A DNA stretch of 64,000 bases from Pristionchus mayeri (GCA_036245805.1 BTRK01000006.1:35592901-35656900), one strand, 5' to 3'; positions 9,782-22,896 are shown, counted from the first letter of the stretch. Notes: generated by a model not told the origin, from the sequence alone. A program made the numbers and translations.

Positions 9782-10068
9782 CTGCCAATTTATCCGCAAA
9801 TTAGACCAGAGGAATGCCTCGTACGAGGTCGTGGAATAAGTGAGTGCATTGAAACAATTACATATTATGAGTGAATTTAAAAATCAGAATATGATACCAA
9901 TGATGTAATTCTAGAAGGTATCGATTAATGTTGTGAAAGAGTGAGATCAGAGATCATAAATAGACATGGCTGTACGAGAACATATTACAACTGAATAAAG
10001 TTAAGGTTACGGGAAAGATGCATTCATGTGAGTAAACAACATTAGGTGTGATTATTACTGGTTGGGAA

Positions 10069-10200
10069 TCAGGTTCGCTGTGCCCCAGGGGCAAGGGCGG
10101 GTCCCGCTGTCACGCCGTGGGGCTTGTTGCAGATCCGACATGTCGCTTTGTTTCTGCAATTCCTCTCGTGGTTTCTGATCTTCTCCCGGACGAGACGGGC
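10069..10200 (-). CDS. possible terminal exon with a Cys-rich motif, unrecognised
   Basis: A good acceptor (TTTTTTTCTTTGCAG) precedes 10200, followed by 43 open codons and TGA at 10069-10071. The peptide is strongly basic and has a C-x6-C-x2-C pattern (NCRNKATCRICNKPHG) that could bind zinc, followed by a Gly/Ala/Pro tail. No upstream exon is convincing: the open stretch 10201-10347 in the same frame looks like intron. No family is assigned. It lies between two other genes and could be an exon of a gene starting further right. Confidence 0.4.
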   Translation of the reverse strand, partial: ARLVREKIRNHERNCRNKATCRICNKPHGVTAGPALAPGAQRT

Positions 10201-10487
10201 CTGCAAAGAAAAAAAACATGATTGAGAATCGGAAAGGAAGATAACCAAAATTGGAAGAGAAAAATGCTCTACAAGGACAACAGGAAGGACAACATCAGAT
10301 GGAACAAGGTGGATACTCACTTTGAATATTAGAATAGAGTAGTGCAACTTCCACTCGTTCCCGGATTGTCAAATATGCTTGCTAGCAATGCCTAATTTTA
10401 CTACAAGTAATCTTTTCCATGCTCAAATTAGATACGGAAACACTCGAACATTTTTCCGTTGATCCTGATTAGAGGGCGACATTTCAG

Positions 10488-11118
10488 ATCTACTCGGATG
10501 ACGCTGTCTTCCAGGCGGCAGAAGGAGAGCCCTACTATGATGCCCTCAAGGAGACCTTCGTGAGTGAATCGCTTTCACAATGCACCCAATGCATTTGTAT
10601 TCTTAGAGACCCATTCCCTTCATTTTCTCTTTTCATGTCCATTTCCCTATCATTTTCAATGTGTTTGTATTTCAGAACATCCAGGAGGCCTTCCCGGAGG
10701 GACCAGACAGACTCAGCCAGAATCCGAGGATGCACGTCATCGACGTGAGGTATATGGAGCAGACGAGACCCGAGTGAGTTTATCATCACTGTCCTACACC
10801 CATTCCTTATTCAAACCGAATAACCCATTTTTCAGTTTCATCGGGCCAAAAGAAGCGGCTTATCACGTCCCTGCTGGACCTCTACTCAATCGCTACTGGC
10901 TGGAATACACATACGGAAATCACAGGTGAGAAAATTTGCGCTAACTCCAATTATCAGGTTGTAACATAAGTTTTGTCGCGTCCTATCTCTTACGCATTCT
11001 AACCTCAGAAATTCTTCGAATTAATTTAATCTCAATTTCGTTATTCAGTGAGGGCCTTCGTACCCTTTCTTACGCGCTTTACTTCAATCCTGTCAAGACA
11101 GTTAGAGAGGCACAGTAG
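10488..11118 (+). CDS. unrecognised protein gene, last four exons (5' end not found)
   Basis: Exons 10488-10559, 10676-10773, 10836-10925 and 11049-11118, each with a pyrimidine-rich AG acceptor and GTGAG donor, join in phase to about 109 residues. The text runs from IYSDDAVFQAAEGEPYYDAL through NIQEAFPEGPDRLSQNPRMH, VIDVRYMEQTRPDFIGPKEA and AYHVPAGPLLNRYWLEYTYG to LRTLSYALYFNPVKTVREAQ and TAG. Clean splicing in four consecutive exons makes it a strong gene call. There is no signal peptide in the part seen, no membrane segment, and I recognise no domain. No credible exon is visible between 10200 and 10487, so the 5' part is missing, very short, or interrupted. A 23-bp inverted repeat lies in its last intron. 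Confidence 0.65.
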
Positions 11119-11480
11119 TCAGACAAAGTTGTAGTGAGAACAGGATTACAAATCATTTTCGCGCACCAGGACTTCTTGAAAAGGAGGAATTATGTCGATT
11201 TGGTGTGATATTCGTAAAGTACAATATATGGGTATAATTTTGAACCATCCACGGATAATGACAAACTAAAAGCTTTCTAGAAAGTTAGACGAGTTTGTGT
11301 AATGTGGATGGTAGGTGACGGTTGGGAAAACTTTTGCTAGCAGAATTTTCTTCTCAATAGATGTGGAGATCCAAATAGTTGTGAAATATAATTCACCCAA
11401 GGTGTTCAGTATACATTTACCGTTTGGGGTCTATCGGGTTCTGTTGAGATAAGTAGCTCCATATAGAACGATGGTGTGTA

Positions 11481-11486
11481 AATAAA
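11481..11486 (+). terminator. probable polyadenylation signal (AATAAA)
   Basis: AATAAA about 360 bases after the TAG (11116-11118) of the plus-strand gene, in an AT-rich stretch. Fits a 3' UTR of ordinary length. Confidence 0.45.
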
Positions 11487-12186
11487 ACTACTGAAATTGG
11501 CACTTTGTTGAAATTTCTACCTCACACATACGTTCAATATCTGATTCATTGTGATCATCCGAACCAACCACCATTCCCTTACCATTATGTATTCGGGATA
11601 ATTTTAGAAATCAATAGCTTTTGAATGACAATCATGAATTCAAAAACACATAAACTTGCTTTTTTGGCAAAATTTTCACAAAATGAATTAATGAAAATTT
11701 CAACTTTCCCGCATGTAGAGTACTATTTGCCTCGCCGGTTCATGAGAAATTAGACCCTCATGAGTGGCAATTAGAACGCACTTACGATAGTCACTGTTGT
11801 TGTAATTTTGGATTCAGGAGACTTGGTCAAGTTGGCTAGGAATCAGCGGCTAACCTTAGATTCAGTGAACTATATCTTCGATTCCGCTCAACATAGCACC
11901 ATATCTGGCATATATTTTGAAAGAGCATTCACGGGGCATATCATCATGCTGTAGGAGTTTGGTTCATTATTCGTATCTTCGAACTAGCACCCGGTCAAAC
12001 AAATAAATAAAATTTGCATGAAATTCAAATCAGTTCATATCGATATTATTCGCATAGCCGGCATGGACAGTTCAGCTATACACTATAGTTAGAATGGGCA
12101 TGCATACCCCAAACATATACTATGAGGTCAGGCAACGGGAATATTTGAGAAGTATCGTTCATGGAAATATTGTGAACCTCCGAAAT
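11487..12186. other. intergenic, nothing recognised
   Basis: AT-rich sequence with no open frame, RNA gene or repeat that I can support, between the plus-strand gene and the repeat array. Confidence 0.4.
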
Positions 12187-12212
12187 GCGACAAAACTTAT
12201 GTTACAACCCAA

Positions 12213-12301
12213 TAGAAAAGAAGAGGAAGGAGACGGTTAAATACCCCCCCCCCAGCAGGTGAGCCCATCCCCTAAATGCTTAGTAACACATAATTCACAT
12301 A
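12213..12301. repeat. inverted partial copy of the neighbouring gene at the array border
   Basis: Reverse-orientation copy of 9351-9445: the coding end of exon 2 (VEKKRKETVKY equivalent), poly-C tract, donor and intron start. It is followed by a short tandem echo of AATTCACATA (12290-12316), and then the first satellite module begins. It marks a rearrangement at the array edge. Confidence 0.85.
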
Positions 12302-12602
12302 GAGAAATTCACATATAGAAGGTTCTTCTGGTTTAGAACCAACAACATGATCATCTCTGCAGCAAATGTCATCGGACGCGAGCGAGCAATCGATGAATGA
12401 GGAGAGAAGAAGAGAGATCACGATGGCAATGCAAGATCTAATCATACTATTGGAAGGTTCTTCTGGTTTAGAACCGACAATATGATCAGCTCTGCAGGAA
12501 ATGTCATCGGACGCGAGCGAACAATCGATGAATGAGGAGAGAAGAAGAGAGATCACGATGGCAATGCAAGATCTAATCATACTATTGGAAGGTTCTTCTG
12601 GT

Positions 12603-12682
12603 CACGATCATACTATTGGAAGGTTCTTCTGGTCACGATGGCAATGCAAGATCTAATCATACTATTGGAAGGCTCTTCTGGT
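12603..12682. repeat. first S-M pair (31 + 49 bp) in the array
   Basis: Shows the short modules clearly: S at 12603-12633 (CACGATCATACTATTGG...TGGT) and M at 12634-12682 (CACGATGGCAATGC...TGGT), then L resumes at 12683. On the minus strand the M-S junction introduces the stop that ends every open frame of the array, always after ...CIAIVTRRTFQ. Confidence 0.93.
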
Positions 12683-15600
12683 TTAGAACCAACAACATGA
12701 TCAGCTCTGCAGCAAATGTCATCGGACGCGAGCGAGCAATCGATGAATGAGGAGAGAAGAAGAGAGATCACGATGGCAATGCAAGATCTAATCATACTAT
12801 TGGAAGGTTCTTCTGGTCACGATCATACTATTGGAAGGTTCTTCTGGTCACGATGGCAATGCAAGATCTAATCATACTATTGGAAGGCTCTTCTGGTTTA
12901 GAACCAACAACATGATCAGCTCTGCAGCAAATGTCATCGGACGCGAGCGAGCAATCGATGAATGAGGAGAGAAGAAGAGAGATCACGATGGCAATGCAAG
13001 ATCTAATCATACTATTGGAAGGTTCTTCTGGTTTAGAACCGACAATATGATCAGCTCTGCAGGAAATGTCATCGGACGCGAGCGAACAATCGATGAATGA
13101 GGAGAGAAGAAGAGAGATCACGATGGCAATGCAAGATCTAATCATACTATTGGAAGGTTCTTCTGGTTTAGAACCAACAATATGATCAGCTCTGCAGCAA
13201 ATGTCATCGGACGCGAGCGAGCAATCGATGAATGAGGAGAGAAGAAAAGAGATCCCGATTGCAATGCAAGATCTAATCATATTATTGGAAGGTTCTTCTG
13301 GTTTAGAACCAACAATATTATCAGCTCTGCATCAAATGTCATCGGACGCGAGCGAACAATCGATAAATGAGGAGAGAAGAAGAGAGATCACGATGGCAAT
13401 GCAAGATCTAATCATACAATTGGAAGGTTCTTCTGGTTTAGAGCCAACAATATGATCAGCTCTGCAGCAAATGTCATCGGACGCGAGCGAGCGAGCGATG
13501 AATGAGGAGAGAAGAAGAGAGATCCCGATTGCAATGCAAGATCTAATCATACTATTGGAAGGTTCTTCTGGTTTAGAACCAACAACATGATCAGCTCTGC
13601 AGCAAATGTCATCGGACGCGAGCGAACAATCGATGAATGAGGAGAGAAGAAGAGAGATCACGATGGCAATGCAAGATCTAATCATACTATTGGAAGGTTC
13701 TTCTGGTTTAGAACCGACAATATGATCAGCTCTGCAGGAAATGTCATCGGACGCGAGCGAACAATCGATGAATGAGGAGAGAAGAAGAGAGATCACGATG
13801 GCAATGCAAGATCTAATCATACTATTGGAAGGTTCTTCTGGTCACGATCATACTATTGGAAGGTTCTTCTGGTCACGATGGCAATGCAAGATCTAATCAT
13901 ACTATTGGAAGGCTCTTCTGGTTTAGAACCAACAACATGATCAGCTCTGCAGCAAATGTCATCGGACGCGAGCGAGCAATCGATGAATGAGGAGAGAAGA
14001 AGAGAGATCACGATGGCAATGCAAGATCTAATCATACTATTGGAAGGTTCTTCTGGTTTAGAACCGACAATATGATCAGCTCTGCAGGAAATGTCATCGG
14101 ACGCGAGCGAACAATCGATGAATGGGGAGAGAAGAAGAGAGATCACGATGGCAATGCAAGATCTAATCATACTATTGGAAGGTTCTTCTGGTTTAGAACC
14201 AACAATATGATCAGCTCTGCAGCAAATGTCATCGGACGCGAGCGAGCAATCGATGAATGAGGAGAGAAGAAAAGAGATCCCGATTGCAATGCAAGATCTA
14301 ATCATATTATTGGAAGGTTCTTCTGGTTTAGAACCAACAATATTATCAGCTCTGCAGCAAATGTCATCGGACGCGAGCGAACAATCGATAAATGAGGAGA
14401 GAAGAAGAGAGATCACGATGGCAATGCAAGATCTAATCATACAATTGGAAGGTTCTTCTGGTTTAGAGCCAACAATATGATCAGCTCTGCAGCAAATGTC
14501 ATCGGACGCGAGCGAGCAATCGATGAATGAGGAGAGAAGAAGAGAGATCCCGATTGCAATGCAAGATCTAATCATATTATTGGAAGGTTCTTCTGGTTTA
14601 GAACCAACAACATGATCAGCTCTGCAGCAAATGTCATCGGACGCGAGCGAACAATCGATGAATGAGGAGAGAAGAAGAGAGATCACGATGGCAATGCAAG
14701 ATCTAATCATACTATTGGAAGGTTCTTCTGGTTTAGAACCGACAATATGATCAGCTCTGCAGGAAATGTCATCGGACGCGAGCGAACAATCGATGAATGA
14801 GGAGAGAAGAAGAGAGATCACGATGGCAATGCAAGATCTAATCATACTATTGGAAGGTTCTTCTGGTCACGATCATACTATTGGAAGGTTCTTCTGGTCA
14901 CGATGGCAATGCAAGATCTAATCATACTATTGGAAGGCTCTTCTGGTTTAGAACCAACAACATGATCAGCTCTGCAGCAAATGTCATCGGACGCGAGCGA
15001 GCAATCGATGAATGAGGAGAGAAGAAGAGAGATCACGATGGCAATGCAAGATCTAATCATACTATTGGAAGGTTCTTCTGGTTTAGAACCGACAATATGA
15101 TCAGCTCTGCAGGAAATGTCATCGGACGCGAGCGAACAATCGATGAATGAGGAGAGAAGAAGAGAGATCACGATGGCAATGCAAGATCTAATCATACTAT
15201 TGGAAGGTTCTTCTGGTTTAGAACCAACAATATGATCAGCTCTGCAGCAAATGTCATCGGACGCGAGCGAACAATCGATGAATGAGGAGAGAAGAAGAGA
15301 GATCACGATGGCAATGCAAGATCTAATCATACTATTGGAAGGTTCTTCTGGTTTAGAACCGACAATATGATCAGCTCTGCAGGAAATGTCATCGGACGCG
15401 AGCGAACAATCGATGAATGAGGAGAGAAGAAGAGAGATCACGATGGCAATGCAAGATCTAATCATACTATTGGAAGGTTCTTCTGGTTTAGAACCGACAA
15501 TATGATCAGCTCTGCAGGAAATGTCATCGGACGCGAGCGAACAATCGATGAATGAGGAGAGAAGAAGAGAGATCACGATGGCAATGCAAGATCTAATCAT

Positions 15601-17591
15601 ACAATTGGAAGGTTCTTCTGGTTTAGAGCCAACAATATGATCAGCTCTGCAGCAAATGTCATCGGACGCGAGCGAACAATCGATGAATGAGGAGAGAAGA
15701 AGAGAGATCACGATGGCAATGCAAGATCTAATCATACTATTGGAAGGCTCTTCTGGTTTAGAGCCAACAATATGATCAGCTCTGCAGCAAATGTCATCGG
15801 ACGCGAGCGAGCAATCGATGAATGAGGAGAGAAGAAGAGAGATCCCGATTGCAATGCAAGATCTAATCATATTATTGGAAGGTTCTTCTGGTTTAGAACC
15901 AACAACATGATCAGCTCTGCAGCAAATCTCATCGGACGCGAGCGAACAATCGATGAATGAGGAGAGAAGAAGAGAGATCACGATGGCAATGCAAGATCTA
16001 ATCATACTATTCGAAGGTTCTTCTGGTTTAGAACCGACAATATGATCAGCTCTGCAGGAAATGTCATCGGACGCGAGCGAACAATCGATGAATGAGGAGA
16101 GAAGAAGAGAGATCACGATGGCAATGCAAGATCTAATCATACTATTGGAAGGTTCTTCTGGTCACGATCATACTATTGGAAGGTTCTTCTGGTCACGATG
16201 GCAATGCAAGATCTAATCATACTATTGGAAGGCTCTTCTGGTTTAGAACCAACAACATGATCAGCTCTGCAGCAAATGTCATCGGACGCGAGCGAGCAAT
16301 CGATGAATGAGGAGAGAAGAAGAGAGATCACGATGGCAATGCAAGATCTAATCATACTATTGGAAGGTTCTTCTGGTTTAGAACCGACAATATGATCAGC
16401 TCTGCAGGAAATGTCATCGGACGCGAGCGAACAATCGATGAATGAGGAGAGAAGAAGAGAGATCACGATGGCAATGCAAGATCTAATCATACTATTGGAA
16501 GGTTCTTCTGGTTTAGAACCAACAATATGATCAGCTCTGCAGCAAATGTCATCGGACGCGAGCGAACAATCGATGAATGAGGAGAGAAGAAGAGAGATCA
16601 CGATGGCAATGCAAGATCTAATCATACTATTGGAAGGTTCTTCTGGTTTAGAACCGACAATATGATCAGCTCTGCAGGAAATGTCATCGGACGCGAGCGA
16701 ACAATCGATGAATGAGGAGAGAAGAAGAGAGATCACGATGGCAATGCAAGATCTAATCATACTATTGGAAGGTTCTTCTGGTTTAGAACCGACAATATGA
16801 TCAGCTCTGCAGGAAATGTCATCGGACGCGAGCGAACAATCGATGAATGAGGAGAGAAGAAGAGAGATCACGATGGCAATGCAAGATCTAATCATACTAT
16901 TGGAAGGTTCTTCTGGTTTAGAACCGACAATATGATCAGCTCTGCAGGAAATGTCATCGGACGCGAGCGAACAATCGATGAATGAGGAGAGAAGAAGAGA
17001 GATCACGATGGCAATGCAAGATCTAATCATATTATTGGAAGGTTCTTCTGGTTTAGAACCAACAATATTATCAGCTCTGCAGCAAATGTCATCGGACGCG
17101 AGCGAACAATCGATAAATGAGGAGAGAAGAAGAGAGATCACGATGGCAATGCAAGATCTAATCATACAATTGGAAGGTTCTTCTGGTTTAGAGCCAACAA
17201 TATGATCAGCTCTGCAGCAAATGTCATCGGACGCGAGCGAGCAATCGATGAATGAGGAGAGAAGAAGAGAGATCCCGATTGCAATGCAAGATCTAATCAT
17301 ATTATTGGAAGGTTCTTCTGGTTTAGAACCAACAACATGATCAGCTCTGCAGCAAATGTCATCGGACGCGAGCGAACAATCGATGAATGAGGAGAGAAGA
17401 AGAGAGATCACGATGGCAATGCAAGATCTAATCATACTATTGGAAGGTTCTTCTGGTTTAGAACCGACAATATGATCAGCTCTGCAGGAAATGTCATCGG
17501 ACGCGAGCGAACAATCGATGAATGAGGAGAGAAGAAGAGAGATCACGATGGCAATGCAAGATCTAATCATACTATTGGAAGGTTCTTCTGG

Positions 17592-17702
17592 TCACGATCA
17601 TACTATTGGAAGGTTCTTCTGGTCACGATCATACTATTGGAAGGTTCTTCTGGTCACGATGGCAATGCAAGATCTAATCATACTATTGGAAGGCTCTTCT
17701 GG
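17592..17702. repeat. S-S-M variant linker giving the 246-bp period
   Basis: Two S modules in a row before M. The same linker recurs near 17838, 18759 and 19005, so that L-S-S-M units of 246 bp occur in tandem, and again at 27,990-28,080, 28,940-29,030, 30,103-30,193 and 31,050-31,140. It is a marker for tracking block duplications. Confidence 0.85.
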
Positions 17703-19046
17703 TTTAGAACCAACAACATGATCAGCTCTGCAGGAAATGTCATCGGACGCGAGCGAACAATCGATGAATGAGGAGAGAAGAAGAGAGATCACGATGGCAA
17801 TGCAAGATCTAATCATACTATTGGAAGGTTCTTCTGGTCACGATCATACTATTGGAAGGTTCTTCTGGTCACGATCATACTATTGGAAGGTTCTTCTGGT
17901 CACGATGGCAATGCAAGATCTAATCATACTATTGGAAGGCTCTTCTGGTTTAGAACCAACAACATGATCAGCTCTGCAGCAAATGTCATCGGACGCGAGC
18001 GAGCAATCGATGAATGAGGAGAGAAGAAGAGAGATCACGATGGCAATGCAAGATCTAATCATACTATTGGAAGGTTCTTCTGGTTTAGAACCGACAATAT
18101 GATCAGCTCTGCAGGAAATGTCATCGGACGCGAGCGAACAATCGATGAATGAGGAGAGAAGAAGAGAGATCACGATGGCAATGCAAGATCTAATCATACT
18201 ATTCGAAGGTTCTTCTGGTTTAGAACCGACAATATGATCAGCTCTGCAGGAAATGTCATCGGACGCGAGCGAACAATCGATGAATGAGGAGAGAAGAAGA
18301 GAGATCACGATGGCAATGCAAGATCTAATCATACTATTCGAAGGTTCTTCTGGTTTAGAACCAACAATATGATCAGCTCTGCAGCAAATGTCATCGGACG
18401 CGAGCGAGCAATCGATGAATGAGGAGAGAAGAAAAGAGATCCCGATTGCAATGCAAGATCTAATCATATTATTGGAAGGTTCTTCTGGTTTATAACCAAC
18501 AATATGATCAGCTCTGCAGCAAATGTCATCGGACGCGAGCGAACAATCGATGAATGAGGAGAGAAGAAGAGAGATCACGATGGCAATGCAAGATCTAATC
18601 ATACTATTGGAAGGTTCTTCTGGTTTAGAACCGACAATATGATCAGCTCTGCAGGAAATGTCATCGGACGCGAGCGAACAATCGATGAATGAGGAGAGAA
18701 GAAGAGAGATCACGATGGCAATGCAAGATCTAATCATACTATTGGAAGGTTCTTCTGGTCACGATCATACTATTGGAAGGTTCTTCTGGTCACGATCATA
18801 CTATTGGAAGGTTCTTCTGGTCACGATGGCAATGCAAGATCTAATCATACTATTGGAAGGCTCTTCTGGTTTAGAACCAACAACATGATCAGCTCTGCAG
18901 GAAATGTCATCGGACGCGAGCGAACAATCGATGAATGAGGAGAGAAGAAGAGAGATCACGATGGCAATGCAAGATCTAATCATACTATTGGAAGGTTCTT
19001 CTGGTCACGATCATACTATTGGAAGGTTCTTCTGGTCACGATCATA

Positions 19047-22000
19047 CTATTGGAAGGTTCTTCTGGTCACGATGGCAATGCAAGATCTAATCATACTATT
19101 GGAAGGCTCTTCTGGTTTAGAACCAACAACATGATCAGCTCTGCAGCAAATGTCATCGGACGCGAGCGAGCAATCGATGAATGAGGAGAGAAGAAGAGAG
19201 ATCACGATGGCAATGCAAGATCTAATCATACTATTGGAAGGTTCTTCTGGTTTAGAACCGACAATATGATCAGCTCTGCAGGAAATGTCATCGGACGCGA
19301 GCGAACAATCGATGAATGAGGAGAGAAGAAGAGAGATCACGATGGCAATGCAAGATCTAATCATACTATTCGAAGGTTCTTCTGGTTTAGAACCGACAAT
19401 ATGATCAGCTCTGCAGGAAATGTCATCGGACGCGAGCGAACAATCGATGAATGAGGAGAGAAGAAGAGAGATCACGATGGCAATGCAAGATCTAATCATA
19501 CTATTCGAAGGTTCTTCTGGTTTAGAACCAACAATATGATCAGCTCTGCAGCAAATGTCATCGGACGCGAGCGAGCAATCGATGAATGAGGAGAGAAGAA
19601 AAGAGATCCCGATTGCAATGCAAGATCTAATCATATTATTGGAAGGTTCTTCTGGTTTATAACCAACAATATGATCAGCTCTGCAGCAAATGTCATCGGA
19701 CGCGAGCGAACAATCGATAAATGAGGAGAGAAGAAGAGAGATCACGATGGCAATGCAAGATCTAATCATACAATTGGAAGGTTCTTCTGGTTTAGAGCCA
19801 ACAATATGATCAGCTCTGCAGCAAATGTCATCGGACGCGAGCGAGCAATCGATGAATGAGGAGAGAAGAAGAGAGATCCCGATTGCAATGCAAGATCTAA
19901 TCATATTATTGGAAGGTTCTTCTGGTTTAGAACCAACAACATGATCAGCTCTGCAGCAAATGTCATCGGACGCGAGCGAACAATCGATGAATGAGGAGAG
20001 AAGAAGAGAGATCACGATGGCAATGCAAGATCTAATCATACTATTGGAAGGTTCTTCTGGTTTAGAACCGACAATATGATCAGCTCTGCAGGAAATGTCA
20101 TCGGACGCGAGCGAACAATCGATGAATGAGGAGAGAAGAAGAGAGATCACGATGGCAATGCAAGATCTAATCATACTATTGGAAGGTTCTTCTGGTTTAG
20201 AACCAACAACATGATCAGCTCTGCAGCAAATGTCATCGGACGCGAGCGAGCAAATGATGAATGAGGAGAGAAGAAGAGAGATCACGATGGCAATGCAAGA
20301 TCTAATCATATTATTGGAAGGTTCTTCTTGTTTAGAACCAACAATATGATCAGCTCTGCAGCAAATGTCATCGGACGCGAGCGAGCAATCGATGAATGAG
20401 GAGAGAAGAAGAGAGATCACGATGGCAACGCAAGATCTACTCATAGTATTGGAAGGTTCTTCTGGTTTAGAACCAACAACATGATCAGCTCTGCAGCAAA
20501 TGTCATCGGACGCGAGCGAACAATCGATGAATGAGGAGAGAAGAAGAGAGATCACGATGGCAACGCAAGATCTACTCATAGTATTGGAAGGTTCTTCTGG
20601 TTTAGAACCAACAATATGATCAGCTCTGCAGCAAATGTCATCGGACGCGAGCGAACAATCGATGAATGAGGAGAGAAGAAGAGAGATCACGATGGCAACG
20701 CAAGATCTACTCATAGTATTGGAAGGTTCTTCTGGTTTAGAACCAACAATATGATCAGCTCTGCAGCAAATGTCATCGGACGCGAGCGAACAATCGATGA
20801 ATGAGGAGAGAAGAAGAGAGATCACGATGGCAACGCAAGATCTACTCATAGTATTGGAAGGTTCTTCTGGTTTAGAACCAACAATATGATCAGCTCTGCA
20901 GCAAATGTCATCGGACGCGAGCGAGCAATCGATGAATGAGGAGAGAAGAAAAGAGATCCCGATTGCAATGCAAGATCTACTCATAGTATTGGAAGGTTCT
21001 TCTGGTTTAGAACCAACAATATGATCAGCTCTGCAGCAAATGTCATCGGACGCGAGCGAACAATCGATGAATGAGGAGAGAAGAAGAGAGATCACGATGG
21101 CAACGCAAGATCTACTCATAGTATTGGAAGGTTCTTCTGGTTTAGAACCAACAATATGATCAGCTCTGCAGCAAATGTCATCGGACGCGAGCGAGCAATC
21201 GATGAATGAGGAGAGAAGAAAAGAGATCCCGATTGCAATGCAAGATCTAATCATATTATTGGAAGGTTCTTCTGGTTTAGAACCAACAATATGATCAGCT
21301 CTGCAGCAAATGTCATCGGACGCGAGCGAACAATCGATAAATGAGGAGAGAAGAAGAGAGATCACGATGGCAATGCAAGATCTAATCATACAATTGGAAG
21401 GTTCTTCTGGTTTAGAGCCAACAATATGATCAGCTCTGCAGCAAATGTCATCGGACGCGAGCGAGCAATCGATGAATGAGGAGAGAAGAAGAGAGATCCC
21501 GATTGCAATGCAAGATCTAATCATATTATTGGAAGGTTCTTCTGGTTTAGAACCAACAACATGATCAGCTCTGCAGCAAATGTCATCGGACGCGGGCGGG
21601 CAATCGATGAATGAGGAGAGAAGAAGAGAGATCCCGATAGCAATGCAAGATCTAATCATATTATTGGAAGGTTCTTCTGGTTTAGAACCAACAACATGAT
21701 CAGCTCTGCAGCAAATGTCACCGGACGCGAACGAGCAATCGATGAATGAGGAGAGAAGAAGAGAGATCACGATGGCAATGCAAGATCTAATCATATTATT
21801 GAAAGGTTCTTCTGGTTTAGAACCAACAATATGAACAGCTCTGCAGGAAATGTCATCGGACGCGAGCGAACAATCGATGAATGAGGAGAGAAGAAGAGAG
21901 ATCACGATGGCAATGCAAGATCTAATCATAGTATTGGAAGGTTCTTCTGGTTTAGAACCAACAATATGATCAGCTCTGCAGCAAATGTCATCGGACGCGA

Positions 22001-22874
22001 GCGAACAATCGATGAATGAGGAGAGAAGAAGAGAGATCACGATGGCAATGCAAGATCTAATCATACTATTGGAAGGTTTTTCTGGTTTAGAACCAACAAC
22101 ATGATCAGCTCTGCAGCAAATGTCATCGGACGCGAGCGAACAATCGATGAATGAGGAGAGAAGAAGAGGGATGACGATGGCAATGCAAGATCTAATCATA
22201 TTATTGGAAGGTTCTTCTGGTTTAGAGCCAACAATATGATCAGCTCTGCAGCAAATGTCATCGGACGCGAGCGAACAATCGATGAATGAGGAGAGAAGAA
22301 GAGAGATCACGATGGCAATGCAAGATCTAATCATATTATTGAAAGGTTCTTCTGGTTTAGAACCAACAACATGATCAGCTCTGCAGCAAATGTCATCGGA
22401 CGCGGGCGGGCAATCGATGAATGAGGAGAGAAGAAGAGAGATCACGATGGCAATGCAAGATCTAATCATATTATTGGAAGGTTCTTCTGGTTTAGAGCCA
22501 ACAATATGATCAGCTCTGCAGCAAATGTCATCGGACGCGAGCGAGCAATCGATGAATGAGGAGAGAAGAAGAGAGATCACGATGGCAATGCAAGATCTAA
22601 TCATATTATTGGAAGGTTCTTCTGGTTTAGAGCCAACAATATGATCAGCTCTGCAGCAAATGTCATCGGACGCGAGCGAACAATCGATGAATGAGGAGAG
22701 AAGAAGAGAGATCACGATGGCAATGCAAGATCTAATCATACTATTGGAAGGTTCTTCTGGTTTAGAACCGACAATATGATCAGCTCTGCAGGAAATGTCA
22801 TCGGACGCGAGCGAACAATCGATGAATGAGGAGAGAAGAAGAGAGATCACGATGGCAATGCAAGATCTAATCAT
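19047..22874 (-). other. longest open frame in the array (1275 codons); probably not a gene
   Basis: Minus-strand frame of 28 consecutive 45-residue units plus the short MIRSCIAIVTRRTFQ ending contributed by module M. Each unit starts MIRSCIAIVISLLLSSFIDC, then SLASDDICCRADHVVGSKPE and EPSN plus S, N, C or T. The first about 23 residues look like a signal peptide or a membrane segment, repeated 28 times, which is not a plausible layout for one protein. Openness follows from a unit length divisible by three. There is no promoter, splice signal or unique sequence. The next run (22907-26329) is open for 1140 codons for the same reason. Confidence 0.25.
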
Positions 22875-22896
22875 ACTATTGGAAGGTTCTTCTGGT
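19117..22896. repeat. uninterrupted run of 28 L modules
   Basis: Exactly 28 x 135 bp with no S or M. It includes a distinct subfamily at about 20,370-21,170 in which CATGGCAATGC becomes CAACGCAAGATCTACTCATAGTATT-like sequence, and copies with GCGGGCGGGCAATCG. The run ends at an S-M pair and is followed by a closely related run of 25 L. Confidence 0.92.

Larger units (their letters stand above)
10957..12209. repeat. perfect 23-bp inverted repeat pair enclosing the last exon and 3' flank
   Basis: The 23 bases at 10957-10979 (core TTGTAACATAAGTTTTGTCG) recur exactly in reverse complement at 12187-12209. The left copy is in the last intron of the plus-strand gene; the right copy is three bases from the inverted duplication at 12213. 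A 1253-bp transposon with these ends is possible, but the interval contains the gene's final exon and probable polyadenylation site. Two copies of a small element, or an inversion scar, are therefore as likely. Only a weak CA flank duplication is visible. Confidence 0.6.
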
